Of a stretch of 64,000 nucleotides of DNA, positions 54,436-62,564 are shown in pieces. The position numbers were made by a program, and so were the translations under genes. Within the stretch, counting starts at the first letter, position 1; every line of letters begins with the position of its first letter. This DNA comes from Betaproteobacteria bacterium (GTDB taxonomy: Bacteria > Pseudomonadota > Gammaproteobacteria > Burkholderiales > Casimicrobiaceae). Below the pieces are notes generated by a model. It ran no database searches, was not told where the DNA came from, and worked only from the letters and a program-made list of their open reading frames with translations. The stretch is taken from NCBI GenBank assembly GCA_013298765.1, contig JAAFJA010000012.1, forward strand, positions 1 through 64,000, written 5' to 3'.

Positions 54436-55634
54436 GCAGTCTCTTTCGCCCCGAATCACTCAACGCCAAGAATGGCTCTTGGCTTGGTAGTGTTCGGCTC
54501 ACGCAACCTACGAGTTATTGGGCGATTTCCTCAGTGGGGCTCGGTGTTGCCTGCGTGATTGGCGCGTTTGCATACTTCGGAACCTACACGAAGAAAGCGA
54601 CCGTTCCCGGCGTGCTGCTGCCGCCCTCGGGCGCAGTACGGCTGACCAATGCGGGCAGCGGCGGCGTGCTCACGGACGCTCGGGTGGGCGAGGGAAGCGT
54701 GGTCGCGGCAGGCGACGTGCTCTTCACCATTAGCTCTGAGCGTACCAGCGAACTGGGCGGCACTCAGGCCCTGATCGGCGTAGAACTCAAGCGCCGCACC
54801 GAGGTCGCAGCGCGTGACTTGAGTCTGTCCCAACAACGCGCCAACGAGCGCATTTCGTCTGGGCAACAGCGTATTTCCGCGCTTGAATCGGAAATAGCCA
54901 GTTTCGAGCGTGATGCCCAATTGCACAGGGCGCGGGAGAAACTAGCTGTTGATGGATTGGCGCGTCTAGAAAAGCTCGCAGAGACGGGTTTCATGTCCTC
55001 CGCGCAAGTCGATCCGAAGCGCGAAGAGCTCCTCGCGCTGCAAGCGCAGCAACAACAAGTCATGCGGAACAAAGCAGCACTCGAGCGAGAGAAACAAAGC
55101 CTCTTGCAACAGATCGCCGAGGCCAAGTTGCAATCGCAGATGGAGGCGACCGAGCTTGCTAAATCGCGTGCCGCGCTCAACGCAGAAATCGCTGAGAACA
55201 GCGCACGAGCAAAGCTCGTGGTCGTCGCACCGCAAGCGGGCGTCGTCTCTGGCGTCTCCGTTCAACTGGGTCAAACGGTGAGCCCAGGACAGTTGCTTGC
55301 GACCCTCTTACCGCCGGAGACGGCGACTGCCGTCTCCACTGTTGTCATCCCCGCGAAGGCGGGGACCCAGACCGGGAGCGCTGCAGGTGCAGAAGCGGCC
55401 GCAATACGCACCAACTCAGCTGGCACCGATCGCGGTGATGTCTCGACAAGCTCGGCGGTAAACGCCCAGCAAACCGCTCGTGGTGAGCCTGTCGAACCAC
55501 GCACGCCACTCATCGCCCACTTCTACGCCACCACCCGCCAAGCCGGTTTCGTACAGCCCGGCCAACGCGTGCGCTTGCGCTACGCGGCCTACCCCTATCA
55601 AAAGTTCGGCATGGGCGAAGGCGAAGTTGCCTAA
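54432..55634 (+). CDS. HlyD-type periplasmic adaptor for peptide export, cut short by an in-frame stop
   Basis: 400 codons. The N-terminal membrane anchor (YWAISSVGLGVACVIGAFAYFG) is followed by the first half of the lipoyl domain (GVLLPPSGAVRLTNAGSGGVLTDARVGEGSVVAAGDVLF). A long coiled coil comes next (about 110-255), then the second lipoyl half (VVVAPQAGVVSGVSVQLGQTVSPGQLLATLLPPE). Beta-barrel sequence follows (TPLIAHFYATTRQAGFVQPGQRVRLRYAAYPYQKFGMGEGEVA). Adaptors of this kind join a C39-type ABC exporter to an outer-membrane channel; that exporter lies downstream. An in-frame TAA at 55632 cuts off about 83 codons that continue in the same frame. Codons about 303-357 are an insertion made of repeats. 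So the gene is probably inactive unless read through. Confidence 0.88.
   Translation: MSSLFRPESLNAKNGSWLGSVRLTQPTSYWAISSVGLGVACVIGAFAYFGTYTKKATVPGVLLPPSGAVRLTNAGSGGVLTDARVGEGSVVAAGDVLFTISSERTSELGGTQALIGVELKRRTEVAARDLSLSQQRANERISSGQQRISALESEIASFERDAQLHRAREKLAVDGLARLEKLAETGFMSSAQVDPKREELLALQAQQQQVMRNKAALEREKQSLLQQIAEAKLQSQMEATELAKSRAALNAEIAENSARAKLVVVAPQAGVVSGVSVQLGQTVSPGQLLATLLPPETATAVSTVVIPAKAGTQTGSAAGAEAAAIRTNSAGTDRGDVSTSSAVNAQQTARGEPVEPRTPLIAHFYATTRQAGFVQPGQRVRLRYAAYPYQKFGMGEGEVA
55337..55502. repeat. two dispersed repeats inserted in frame in the adaptor gene
   Basis: At 55343-55371 lies a copy of the common GTCATCCCCGCGAAGGCGGG palindromic repeat. At 55443-55494 lies an inverted repeat of the CGACAAGCTC ... 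GAGCCTGTCG type, also a known dispersed repeat. In the protein they appear as VVIPAKAGTQ and RGEPVEPR. Both sit between the second lipoyl half and the barrel, where relatives of this family have only a short turn. Confidence 0.8.
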
Positions 55635-55886
55635 GTCAGCCGCAGCCCGTACGCCGTGCAAGAACTCCCGACGCACCTCGCCGCCATGCTGCAACACTTG
55701 GGTCAATCCGGCGATGCGGTCTATCGCGTCACCGTGCGCGTCAAAGACGCATCGGTCAAAGCCTACGGCGAAACCCATTTACTCAAGCCCGGCATGATCG
55801 CCGAGGCCGACATCGTGCAAGACACCCGCAAGCTCTGGGAATGGGCGCTGGAGCCTGTGTTCTCCGTGAGCGGGCGGGCGATGTGA
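55635..55886 (+). pseudogene. detached C-terminal part of the HlyD-type adaptor
   Basis: Directly after the TAA at 55632-55634 the same frame continues for 83 codons: VSRSPYAVQELPTHLAAM, then DAVYRVTVRVKD and LLKPGMIAEADIVQDTRKLWEWALEPVF. This is the standard end of a bacteriocin-type HlyD protein, including the C-terminal barrel strand and the last helix. A single base change (for example TCA to TAA) would explain the stop. No ribosome-binding site precedes the fragment; a GTG at 55656 could re-initiate weakly. Confidence 0.85.
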
Positions 55887-55969
55887 GCGAAATTTTGTCT
55901 TTTGCCGAACTAGTCGGCAAACGAGGTCAAATCGCCCTCGTAGAAAAGCGATGGTAAAGGGTTCGAAAC

Positions 55970-56179
55970 ATGAAACACTTGACAGCTATTGACGTGCAGC
56001 GAGTTTCCGGCGGCGGAAGCGAAGATGACCAACAGGGTGGTTACTCTGGACGTTATGACGAACCAAACCCAGGCGGGCGGGACTACAGCAATGAGGGGCG
56101 GGGTCAGGAGGCCGCACCATGGTACGACGGCTACGGTTGGGATAACTGGTTTGGCCTACTCGGAAAACCATACAAGTGA
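55970..56179 (+). CDS. double-glycine-leader peptide precursor (microcin/bacteriocin-like)
   Basis: 69 residues. The leader MKHLTAIDVQRVSGGG has the pattern of GG leaders cleaved by C39 peptidases: L4, the acidic/hydrophobic I7-D8-V9 region and V12-S13-G-G, with cleavage after G14-G15 or G15-G16. The predicted mature peptide (~53-54 residues) is unusually acidic and rich in Gly, Tyr, Asp and Glu. It ends in an aromatic stretch (WYDGYGWDNWFGLLGKPYK) and has no Cys. AAAGG precedes the ATG. It lies between the adaptor and the candidate immunity gene, as expected for a secreted toxin or signal peptide. No homologue was recognised by eye, so the activity is unknown. Confidence 0.82.
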   Translation: MKHLTAIDVQRVSGGGSEDDQQGGYSGRYDEPNPGGRDYSNEGRGQEAAPWYDGYGWDNWFGLLGKPYK

Positions 56180-56238
56180 TCACTGCCACGTAGGCAATTA
56201 AGAGTCGCAGCGGACATCCCCTGCGACGGAGACCCAAC

Positions 56239-56901
56239 ATGCTCAGTTGCGCTTTTGTAATCCTTTTTACGCTGGCCATTTCTACGCTAACTAAAGCTCA
56301 ACGGTATCGCGAGCGGCAGTTTGTTGGGTCTTCGCTATCCGCCAAGCGCTATTTGGCGCTAATCGTAATTCCCTTTGCGCTCTTTGCGTCCATGTGGGTG
56401 CTGGCCCCATATCAACATCGCTTCGACGAAAACATTGCTAACGCAGTCTTAGGCTCCTTTCTGTTCGCATCCGCGATTGGTTTCGGCGAAGAGTTTCTGT
56501 ATAGAGGACCGTTGTGGGATCTCATGCATAAGCTTGTCAGGCGAGAATTGATCGTTGCTGCGCTCTCGACGCTTGCATTTACGCTGAATCACGCGGTAAA
56601 CAATGGTGATTGGCAACGGCTTTTTTTTGTACTCGCAGGCGGGATACTTTTCTCCACAGTTCGAATGATTTTCAATAGCTTCATCGCGTGCGCGATCTTG
56701 CATTCATGGTGGGACTTTCTCTGGTTCCTCACGAACGGGCTTGCGATTCGTGATAGTGGCATAGGCGGGTATACGCCTTGGTCGACAGGTGTGCCTTCTT
56801 CTACGCAGTATCTCTTTGCATCCGCGTGCGCTGTTTTCTCCTTCTCATTTCTGATTCTCTTGAAAATTCGGCATCAGGTAGCGCGTGGGCCAATCCAGTA
56901 G
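56239..56901 (+). CDS. CPBP-family intramembrane protease, candidate immunity protein
   Basis: A 220-residue membrane protein with about six to seven hydrophobic segments, of the CPBP/Abi family of CAAX-protease-like enzymes. GEEFLYRG gives the E84-E85-x-x-x-R89 motif and FTLNH gives F-x-x-x-H118. HSWWD (H155...D159) stands where relatives have H-x-x-x-N. CPBP proteins are known as immunity partners of bacteriocins in Gram-positive bacteria. The position 60 bases after the GG-leader gene supports that role here, but it could be an unrelated membrane protease. No signal peptide is needed. Confidence 0.85.
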   Translation: MLSCAFVILFTLAISTLTKAQRYRERQFVGSSLSAKRYLALIVIPFALFASMWVLAPYQHRFDENIANAVLGSFLFASAIGFGEEFLYRGPLWDLMHKLVRRELIVAALSTLAFTLNHAVNNGDWQRLFFVLAGGILFSTVRMIFNSFIACAILHSWWDFLWFLTNGLAIRDSGIGGYTPWSTGVPSSTQYLFASACAVFSFSFLILLKIRHQVARGPIQ

Positions 56902-57225
56902 AGTTGGCTTGCGAACGCGTACCACCTTTAGTGATTCGAACTTGCAGAATTTCTCTAGTTCAGGGTCAGATGGATTGCCACTTCCTGCACCAATTCCTTA
57001 AGTCATTCCGATACCTCGCTTCGGCACGAGCGGGGAGCTCGATGCTGTATCTAAGTGGGAGCGCACTCTTGCGCGCGACTCGGAGATAAATTCGCCCGCA
57101 TGATTACAACAAGCAGAGATTCCGTTTACTTTATTTGATGAAATGCAACCTTCAGCTTCAATTTCGTCGACGGAGTGAAAACAATTTAAGTACCACCCCG
57201 CTGACCTGTTCGTCAGTCACTGGCA
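56902..57225. other. intergenic region in the export locus
   Basis: 324 bases between the CPBP gene and the exporter gene. I looked in all frames for a second double-glycine leader and found none that had both a start codon and a leader pattern. The segment 57090-57190 is A+T-rich and could hold a promoter for the exporter gene. Confidence 0.5.
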
Positions 57226-59469
57226 GTGTGTCGAAATTGGGGCTTCGCTCCCTCTGTCTCAGCAGCTGTGCGCGACTGTAGATCCGAACGTCTTCTCGAT
57301 AAGCAGGTATCGCTGAACAAAGTTGTAATGACTCTCCTCCAATCCGAATCTGCCGAATGCGGTTTAGCGTGTTTAGCGGTGCTCTCCGGCGCGCACGGCT
57401 TGCGCGTTGATCTTGCTGAGCTTCGTCAACGCTTCTCCGTTTCACTCAAAGGCGCGAATCTCAATCAACTCATGCGCCATGCGCAAGCGCTTGGGTTTGC
57501 CACACGACCGCTGCGGCTTGAACTGGAAGAGATGAACCAATTGCAACTGCCATGCATGTTGCACTGGGAGTTAAATCACTTCGTCGTATTGGAAAAAGTC
57601 TCGATGAAATCCGGTCGTACTGCTGCGGCCAGCGAGACGAACGAGGCTAATCCAACGCTCGTTCCCAACGGCTCGATCACGATTCTTGATCCCGCTGTCG
57701 GTCGGCGCGTTGTTCCTTTCTCCGAAGTCAGCAAGAAGTTCACGGGTGTCGCGCTCGAAGTCACGCCCACCTCTGAATTCAAGCCCGCCGACCTGCGCAG
57801 AAAAATTCGTCTGCGCGATCTAATCGGAAAAGTGTTTGGGCTCAAACGTGCGCTCACGCAAATCATTCTGCTCGCGGTGGGCTTGGAAGCGGTGGCGCTC
57901 GTAACGCCACTCGTCACGCAATGGGTCGTCGACGGTGCGCTGGTCTCGGGTGACAAAGACTTGTTGTTGCTCACCGTGCTCGGCGGTGGCGTATTGATGG
58001 TCGTGCAGTTTCTGCTCTCGATGGCGCGCGGGTGGATTGGCTTGCGCATGAATCAGCAGCTTTCGGTGCAATTCACGGCGAATCTGTTCTCGCATTTACT
58101 GAAACTGCCGCTTTCATTCTTTGAGAAGCGACACATTGGCGACATCACCTCGCGCTTTGGTTCGTTACACACGATTCGCGCCGTGCTCACGGGCGGCGCG
58201 GTGTCGGGGTTACTCGATGGTGTGATGGCGATCGTGACGCTTGGGATGATGATGCTCTTCAGCCCGATGCTGACAGGCGTCGTTGTCGTGGCGCTGTTGC
58301 TGTACTTCGGTTTGCGTTGGGCGAGCTATGCCTCGTTTCGCGATGCCAATGAAGAACGTATTGTGCTTTCGGCAAAGGAGCAGAGCTTTTTCTTGGAAAC
58401 GGTGCGCGCGGCGCAGCCGTTGAAACTCTTCAATCGAGCGCCTGAGCGATTGGCGCGCTGGCAGAACCTGATGGTCGATGTGCAAAACCGCGATCTCACC
58501 ACACAGAAGATGGAATTGTGGTTCAGCTCCGCGAACACGCTGATCTTTGGCGTGGAAAGCATGCTGATCCTGTATCTCGGTGGTTCCGCGGTACTCGGGC
58601 AGCAGATGACGCTCGGTATGTTGCTCGCCTTCATGGCGTACAAGGGGCAATTTGCAGGACGGGCCACGGCGCTCATCAATCTTGCGATGCAAGTGAAGAT
58701 GCTTTCGCTGCACGCAGAGCGATTGGCGGATATTGCGCTAGAAAAGCCGGAACGCGAAAGCGCATTTGAGACGGATGTGTCGCGGATAGCGCCGCGCATC
58801 GAAGTGCGCAATGTGAGTTTTCGGTATGCGGAGGGCGAGCCGTGGGTGCTGCGCGACTGTTCGCTCACCATCGAGGCGGGCGAGCATGTGGCGATGGTTG
58901 GCGCGAGCGGTTGCGGCAAATCGACGTTGCTGAAGATCATTCTGGGTTTGCTTGAGCCGACCGAAGGCGAAATCCGAATCGGCGAGCGCGGCGCGACGTC
59001 GCTCAAACAGCTTGGGCCAAGCCAATTCCGCACAATCATCGGCACGGTGATGCAAAACGATACGCTGCTCGCCGGGGCAATCGCAGAAAACATCGCGTGC
59101 TTTGACTCGCTGATCGACTATGCACGCGTGGAAGATGTTGCGAAGCTCGCCAACATTCACGATGAAATTGCAGCCATGCCGATGGGCTATCAAACGCTCG
59201 TCGGCGATATGGGCAACACACTCTCCGGTGGTCAAAAGCAGCGCGTGTTACTCGCACGAGCGCTATACAAACAACCCAAGATTCTGGCGCTAGACGAAGC
59301 CACAAGCGCGCTGGACTCGGACAACGAGCGCAAAGTCAATCACGCGATTCGCGCACTTCCGCTCACGCGCATCACAATCGCGCATCGCGCTGAGACCATC
59401 GCCTCGGCGCATCGGGTGATCGAACTGGCTAATGGCGCAGTACTGCGCGAATTGCGAAACGCGGCGTAA
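57226..59469 (+). CDS. C39-peptidase ABC exporter (colicin-V secretion type)
   Basis: 747 residues from a GTG start; the conserved part opens at M35 (MTLLQSESAECG), so the true start may be 57328. The C39 peptidase domain has C45 (SAECGLACLAVL), H118 (NHFVVL) and D155 (TILDPAVG), so leader cleavage after double glycine should be active. Six membrane segments follow (about 205-480). The ATPase carries Walker A GASGCGKST from G559, LSGGQ at 666-670, Walker B ILALDEATSALD and the H-loop HRAET. It should cut and export GG-leader peptides across the inner membrane with the HlyD-type adaptor. No TolC-like gene is in the window, as is usual. Confidence 0.93.
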   Translation: MCRNWGFAPSVSAAVRDCRSERLLDKQVSLNKVVMTLLQSESAECGLACLAVLSGAHGLRVDLAELRQRFSVSLKGANLNQLMRHAQALGFATRPLRLELEEMNQLQLPCMLHWELNHFVVLEKVSMKSGRTAAASETNEANPTLVPNGSITILDPAVGRRVVPFSEVSKKFTGVALEVTPTSEFKPADLRRKIRLRDLIGKVFGLKRALTQIILLAVGLEAVALVTPLVTQWVVDGALVSGDKDLLLLTVLGGGVLMVVQFLLSMARGWIGLRMNQQLSVQFTANLFSHLLKLPLSFFEKRHIGDITSRFGSLHTIRAVLTGGAVSGLLDGVMAIVTLGMMMLFSPMLTGVVVVALLLYFGLRWASYASFRDANEERIVLSAKEQSFFLETVRAAQPLKLFNRAPERLARWQNLMVDVQNRDLTTQKMELWFSSANTLIFGVESMLILYLGGSAVLGQQMTLGMLLAFMAYKGQFAGRATALINLAMQVKMLSLHAERLADIALEKPERESAFETDVSRIAPRIEVRNVSFRYAEGEPWVLRDCSLTIEAGEHVAMVGASGCGKSTLLKIILGLLEPTEGEIRIGERGATSLKQLGPSQFRTIIGTVMQNDTLLAGAIAENIACFDSLIDYARVEDVAKLANIHDEIAAMPMGYQTLVGDMGNTLSGGQKQRVLLARALYKQPKILALDEATSALDSDNERKVNHAIRALPLTRITIAHRAETIASAHRVIELANGAVLRELRNAA

Positions 59470-59489
59470 AGGTTGTTTTGTAGGCGCGT

Positions 59490-59505
59490 CCCCGCGAAGG
59501 CGGGG
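59490..59505. repeat. copy of the CCCCGC-GAAG-GCGGGG dispersed repeat
   Basis: A perfect 6-bp stem with the loop GAAG, 20 bases after the exporter stop. The same sequence, with shared flanks, occurs inside the HlyD-type gene near 55350. Confidence 0.8.
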
Positions 59506-59672
59506 ATCAGACCGCGCTTCATGACATCGCAGCTATGCAAAGAAGCGACGTCAAGCCGTCGCTTACAAATCGTTTGCGCGGCGGGTCGCGCGAACCGCTC
59601 CAAATTGCGAAACGCGACGTAGACGGCGACGCGCGCGCGACCTACACTCCTTTCATCACAAAAGGAGGCCAC

Positions 59673-60653
59673 ATGACCACAACCTATAGTCGGCGCGAAG
59701 CGATTGCTGCGATGGCAGCCGTCAGCGTTGCAAGCGCGCTGCAACCGGTATTCGCGCAAGAAAAATTTCCATCGCGCCCGATCACCTTCATCTGTCCGTG
59801 GCCGCCGGGGGGCTCGTCTGACGCTGTGATACGCGCTTTGGCGGAAAGCGTAAGCAAAGTGTTGGGGGTTGGGGTCGTGGTTGAAAACAAACCTGGCGCA
59901 GGCGGTACGTTGGGTGCCGCAGCGATGGTGACGGCGAAGCCCGATGGCTACACGATCACGCAATTGCCGCTTGGCATTTATCGCATTCCACACATGCAAA
60001 AAACAGCGTTCGATCCGATCAAGGATTTAACCCATGTGATTTGCTTGACGGGCTATACATTCGGGCTCGTTGTTCCTGCCGATTCGCCGTTCAAAACGCT
60101 TGACGACATGGTGAAGGCCGCGAAGGCGAATCCGGGCGCCGTGAACTACGGTCACACCGGCATCGGCACCACGCCACATCTTGCGATTGAGGAGTTCTCG
60201 CAAAAGGCGGGCATCACGCTCAATCACATTCCGTACAAGGGCAGCGCCGAAATTCTCGCGGCGATTTTGGGCGGACAACTCATGATGATGAGCGGCACGA
60301 CCGAATTTGCGCCGCATGTTGAGAGCGGGAAACTTCGCATGCTCGCCACGCTCGGGCGTGCGCGCACGAAGCAGTTTCCGAACGTGCCAACGGTGAAAGA
60401 GCTGGGCTACGACACGATCACCGAAAGCCCGTTTGGCATCGGCGCGCCAAAAGGCATGGACCGGGCGGTAACGAAAGCGCTCCATGATGCCTTCAGAAAG
60501 ACGCTCGAAGATCCAAAAGTGCTCGCCGCGTTTGAGAAGTTTCACCAGCCGGTGATCTACATGAATACTGCCGATTACACCGCATATGCCGAGCGCACCT
60601 TCGCGGCTGAAGCGGCAACGATTAAGAGGCTAGGCCTAGATAAGAAGTCGTAA
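59673..60653 (+). CDS. Bug-family tripartite tricarboxylate transporter substrate-binding protein
   Basis: A 326-residue periplasmic binding protein. The signal peptide (REAIAAMAAVSVASALQPVFAQ) begins with SRR, which could be Tat- or Sec-type. FPSRPITFICPWPPGGSSDAVIRAL and VVENKPGAGGTLGAAAM are typical of Bug proteins, which bind carboxylates; YGHTGIGTTPHLAIEEFSQKAG and HIPYKGSAEILAAILGGQ follow. The ligand is unknown, and no TctAB membrane genes are nearby. Bug proteins are strongly expanded in Betaproteobacteria. The ATG at 59673 has a perfect AGGAGG, so the longer frame from 59535 is wrong. Confidence 0.95.
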   Translation: MTTTYSRREAIAAMAAVSVASALQPVFAQEKFPSRPITFICPWPPGGSSDAVIRALAESVSKVLGVGVVVENKPGAGGTLGAAAMVTAKPDGYTITQLPLGIYRIPHMQKTAFDPIKDLTHVICLTGYTFGLVVPADSPFKTLDDMVKAAKANPGAVNYGHTGIGTTPHLAIEEFSQKAGITLNHIPYKGSAEILAAILGGQLMMMSGTTEFAPHVESGKLRMLATLGRARTKQFPNVPTVKELGYDTITESPFGIGAPKGMDRAVTKALHDAFRKTLEDPKVLAAFEKFHQPVIYMNTADYTAYAERTFAAEAATIKRLGLDKKS

Positions 60654-60745
60654 CGAGATCTACTGTATATCTAGGTATTGCCCAATTAAATTGGTCGATA
60701 TATCGAATTGCTGCGTAAATTTAACTTAGCGGTTGCAGGGGGCTT

Positions 60746-61132
60746 TCACGCCCCTGCGTGAATCAGTCGCCCGCCGGAAAACGCCCAGTTTTCCCATTGC
60801 GTTTCTTTGAACACGACAGTCACGTGTTCGGGATTGATGCCTTCGCTTGAAAGACGGGACATCAGCGTGGCGAGCATCTGCCGCTTCACTTTCACGCTGC
60901 GCCCGACTGACCAAAGAATTTCGATCAACGCGTAATCGTCATCGCGCGGCGTTGCCGCATCGGGATAGCTGGGATCGAATCGAAAATCCTCGTCGGCGAG
61001 TGCGAGCACACGTTGAAATTTGTCGGTTTGCGGCACGCCGACGGCCACCAGCGCCTCATGTACCGCGTCAAGTACGCGGTTTTTGAATTGCAGCGTTTGC
61101 AGTTTGCGAACAGTGAGTGTTACGACTGGCAT
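60746..61132 (-). CDS. tautomerase-family protein
   Basis: A 128-residue protein of the tautomerase superfamily (Tautomerase_2 type), with Pro right after the initiator Met (MPVVTLTV), the usual catalytic Pro. The second part repeats the fold (YALIEILWSVGRSVKVKRQMLATLMSRLSSEGINPEHVTVVFKE). The substrate is unknown; homologues isomerise oxalocrotonate-like dienols or hydrate haloacrylates. Its start overlaps the small upstream gene by 13 bases, so the two are likely co-transcribed and may be controlled by the divergent LysR regulator. Confidence 0.88.
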   Translation of the reverse strand: MPVVTLTVRKLQTLQFKNRVLDAVHEALVAVGVPQTDKFQRVLALADEDFRFDPSYPDAATPRDDDYALIEILWSVGRSVKVKRQMLATLMSRLSSEGINPEHVTVVFKETQWENWAFSGGRLIHAGA

Positions 61133-61341
61133 GCGAGCTCCGAGCGTGAGTTAGGCGCGCGACGAGATGACTCGGCGCGGCGAAACGTCCATCCAATAAA
61201 GCTGTCAATAAAGCTGGAAATCACTTCGCGACGAAGCGCTTGAGCACGCTGTTTCGCACTGTCGTGGATGGCAGCGAGCGCTTCTGAGTTGAGCGATTGC
61301 GACGCGAAAGTGATTGGGCTGTGAATCGATCCGCTGTTCAT
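61120..61341 (-). CDS. small Arg-rich protein, DUF1127-like composition
   Basis: 73 residues. The central helix AIHDSAKQRAQALRREVISSFIDSFIGWTFRR resembles short proteins with RAxALRREAxxxFW patterns that lie next to regulators in many proteobacteria. AGAAGGA precedes the ATG at 61341 at a good distance, and the frame overlaps the tautomerase start by 13 bases. Both support a real gene. It is divergent from the LysR gene. The function is unknown. Confidence 0.7.
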   Translation of the reverse strand: MNSGSIHSPITFASQSLNSEALAAIHDSAKQRAQALRREVISSFIDSFIGWTFRRAESSRRAPNSRSELACQS

Positions 61342-61475
61342 GATGCGTTCCTTCTCTGGGGTTTGTCTTCGATGGAGCGAACTTTATTTGCAAATCCAAC
61401 GCCCGGAAACAGCGGAAAAAGCACTTTGCTTTTGCGCCATTTGCAAAACAAAGGCAAACATCGCACAATCGCCGC

Positions 61476-62426
61476 ATGCAATTGAACCTTGAAGACGCCG
61501 CCCTCTTCGTTCGAATCACCGAACTCGGCACGCTTTCCGCCGTTGCGCTCGAACGAAACGAACCGGTGAGCCAAATATCGCGCGCCGTGGTGCGGATGGA
61601 AAAGTCACTCGGCGTTCGTCTGCTGCATCGAACGACGCATGGGCTCAGCCTGACTGACGAAGGCGACACCTTTCTCGCGCACGCACGGCGCATGCTCGAT
61701 ACCGCCGCCGAACTCGAAGCGGATTTGCGCGGGCGACATGCTGCGCCCTCGGGCTGGGTGCGCGTGGCAGTGAGTCCGATCCTCGCGCAACTCGTGATCG
61801 TGCCCTCGCTGCGCGGGCTCTACAAAAAGTATCCGAAACTTCAAGTGGACATCGCCGCCGATGATCGCGCCGTCGATCTCGCGCGTGATGGCATCGATGT
61901 CGCGATTCGCGCGGGCGTCGCGCTGAACGAAAACCTGGTCGCGAGAAAAATCGGCGAACACGGCCGCAAGCTCTACGCCACCGCGCAATACCTGCGCGAA
62001 TTCGGCACACCGAAGCGACCAGAAGATTTGGACACGCATCGACTGATTGCGAATTCCGCAAGTCAGTCGCTCAATCGCTGGTCATTCAAAGCAGACAATC
62101 CGACGACTCGCACAACGCGAACCGCACGAAACACGCGAAACACATCAAGCAATGTCGAATCGATCAACATCAAAGGCCACACCCGCGCGGACAACACCTC
62201 GATTGTTCTCGCACTCGCGCTCGAAGGCGTCGGTATCGCGCGGCTGAACGAGTTGCTAGTCGCACCACTCGTTGCGAGCGGTCAGCTTGTGCAAGTGCTC
62301 GCAAAATACGAGCTTGAGACGAAGAACGAGGTGTACGCCGTGATGTTGCCGGAGCGACATCGCTTACCGAAAGTTCGCGCTTGCATCGATCATTGGGAGG
62401 ATTCATTCCGCACGCTCAGCAAATAG
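61476..62426 (+). CDS. LysR-family transcriptional regulator
   Basis: A 316-residue LysR regulator with an N-terminal HTH (LEDAALFVRITELGTLSAVALERNEPVSQISRAVVRMEKSLGVRLLHRTTHGLSLTDEG). The effector domain has the GIDVAIRAG block. An odd Thr/Arg/Asn-rich segment (TTRTTRTARNTRNTSSN, about residues 211-227) interrupts the usual strand and probably forms a loop. It is divergent from the small gene and tautomerase operon, with 134 bases between them: the standard arrangement for a LysR regulator and its target. Confidence 0.93.
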   Translation: MQLNLEDAALFVRITELGTLSAVALERNEPVSQISRAVVRMEKSLGVRLLHRTTHGLSLTDEGDTFLAHARRMLDTAAELEADLRGRHAAPSGWVRVAVSPILAQLVIVPSLRGLYKKYPKLQVDIAADDRAVDLARDGIDVAIRAGVALNENLVARKIGEHGRKLYATAQYLREFGTPKRPEDLDTHRLIANSASQSLNRWSFKADNPTTRTTRTARNTRNTSSNVESINIKGHTRADNTSIVLALALEGVGIARLNELLVAPLVASGQLVQVLAKYELETKNEVYAVMLPERHRLPKVRACIDHWEDSFRTLSK

Positions 62427-62564
62427 CACCGCTACTCAAGCGTCCTGAATTTGAAACTACGATGGGAGCACGTCTTGGATACTGACCGAAAACGAGAGGA
62501 TGATGAGCGCTTGAGTCGATTTCCGAAGACGTGATTGTTCACACTAGAAAAAGGTGCACGGTAT

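Noticed and set aside
55883-55957. 24-codon GTG frame between the adaptor and the GG-leader gene
   Set aside because: No leader pattern or conservation is visible; too short to support.
56902-57225. Possible second GG-leader peptide on the minus strand (GIGAGSGNPSDPELEKF)
   Set aside because: A stop lies just before the Gly pair and there is no start codon or leader pattern in frame.
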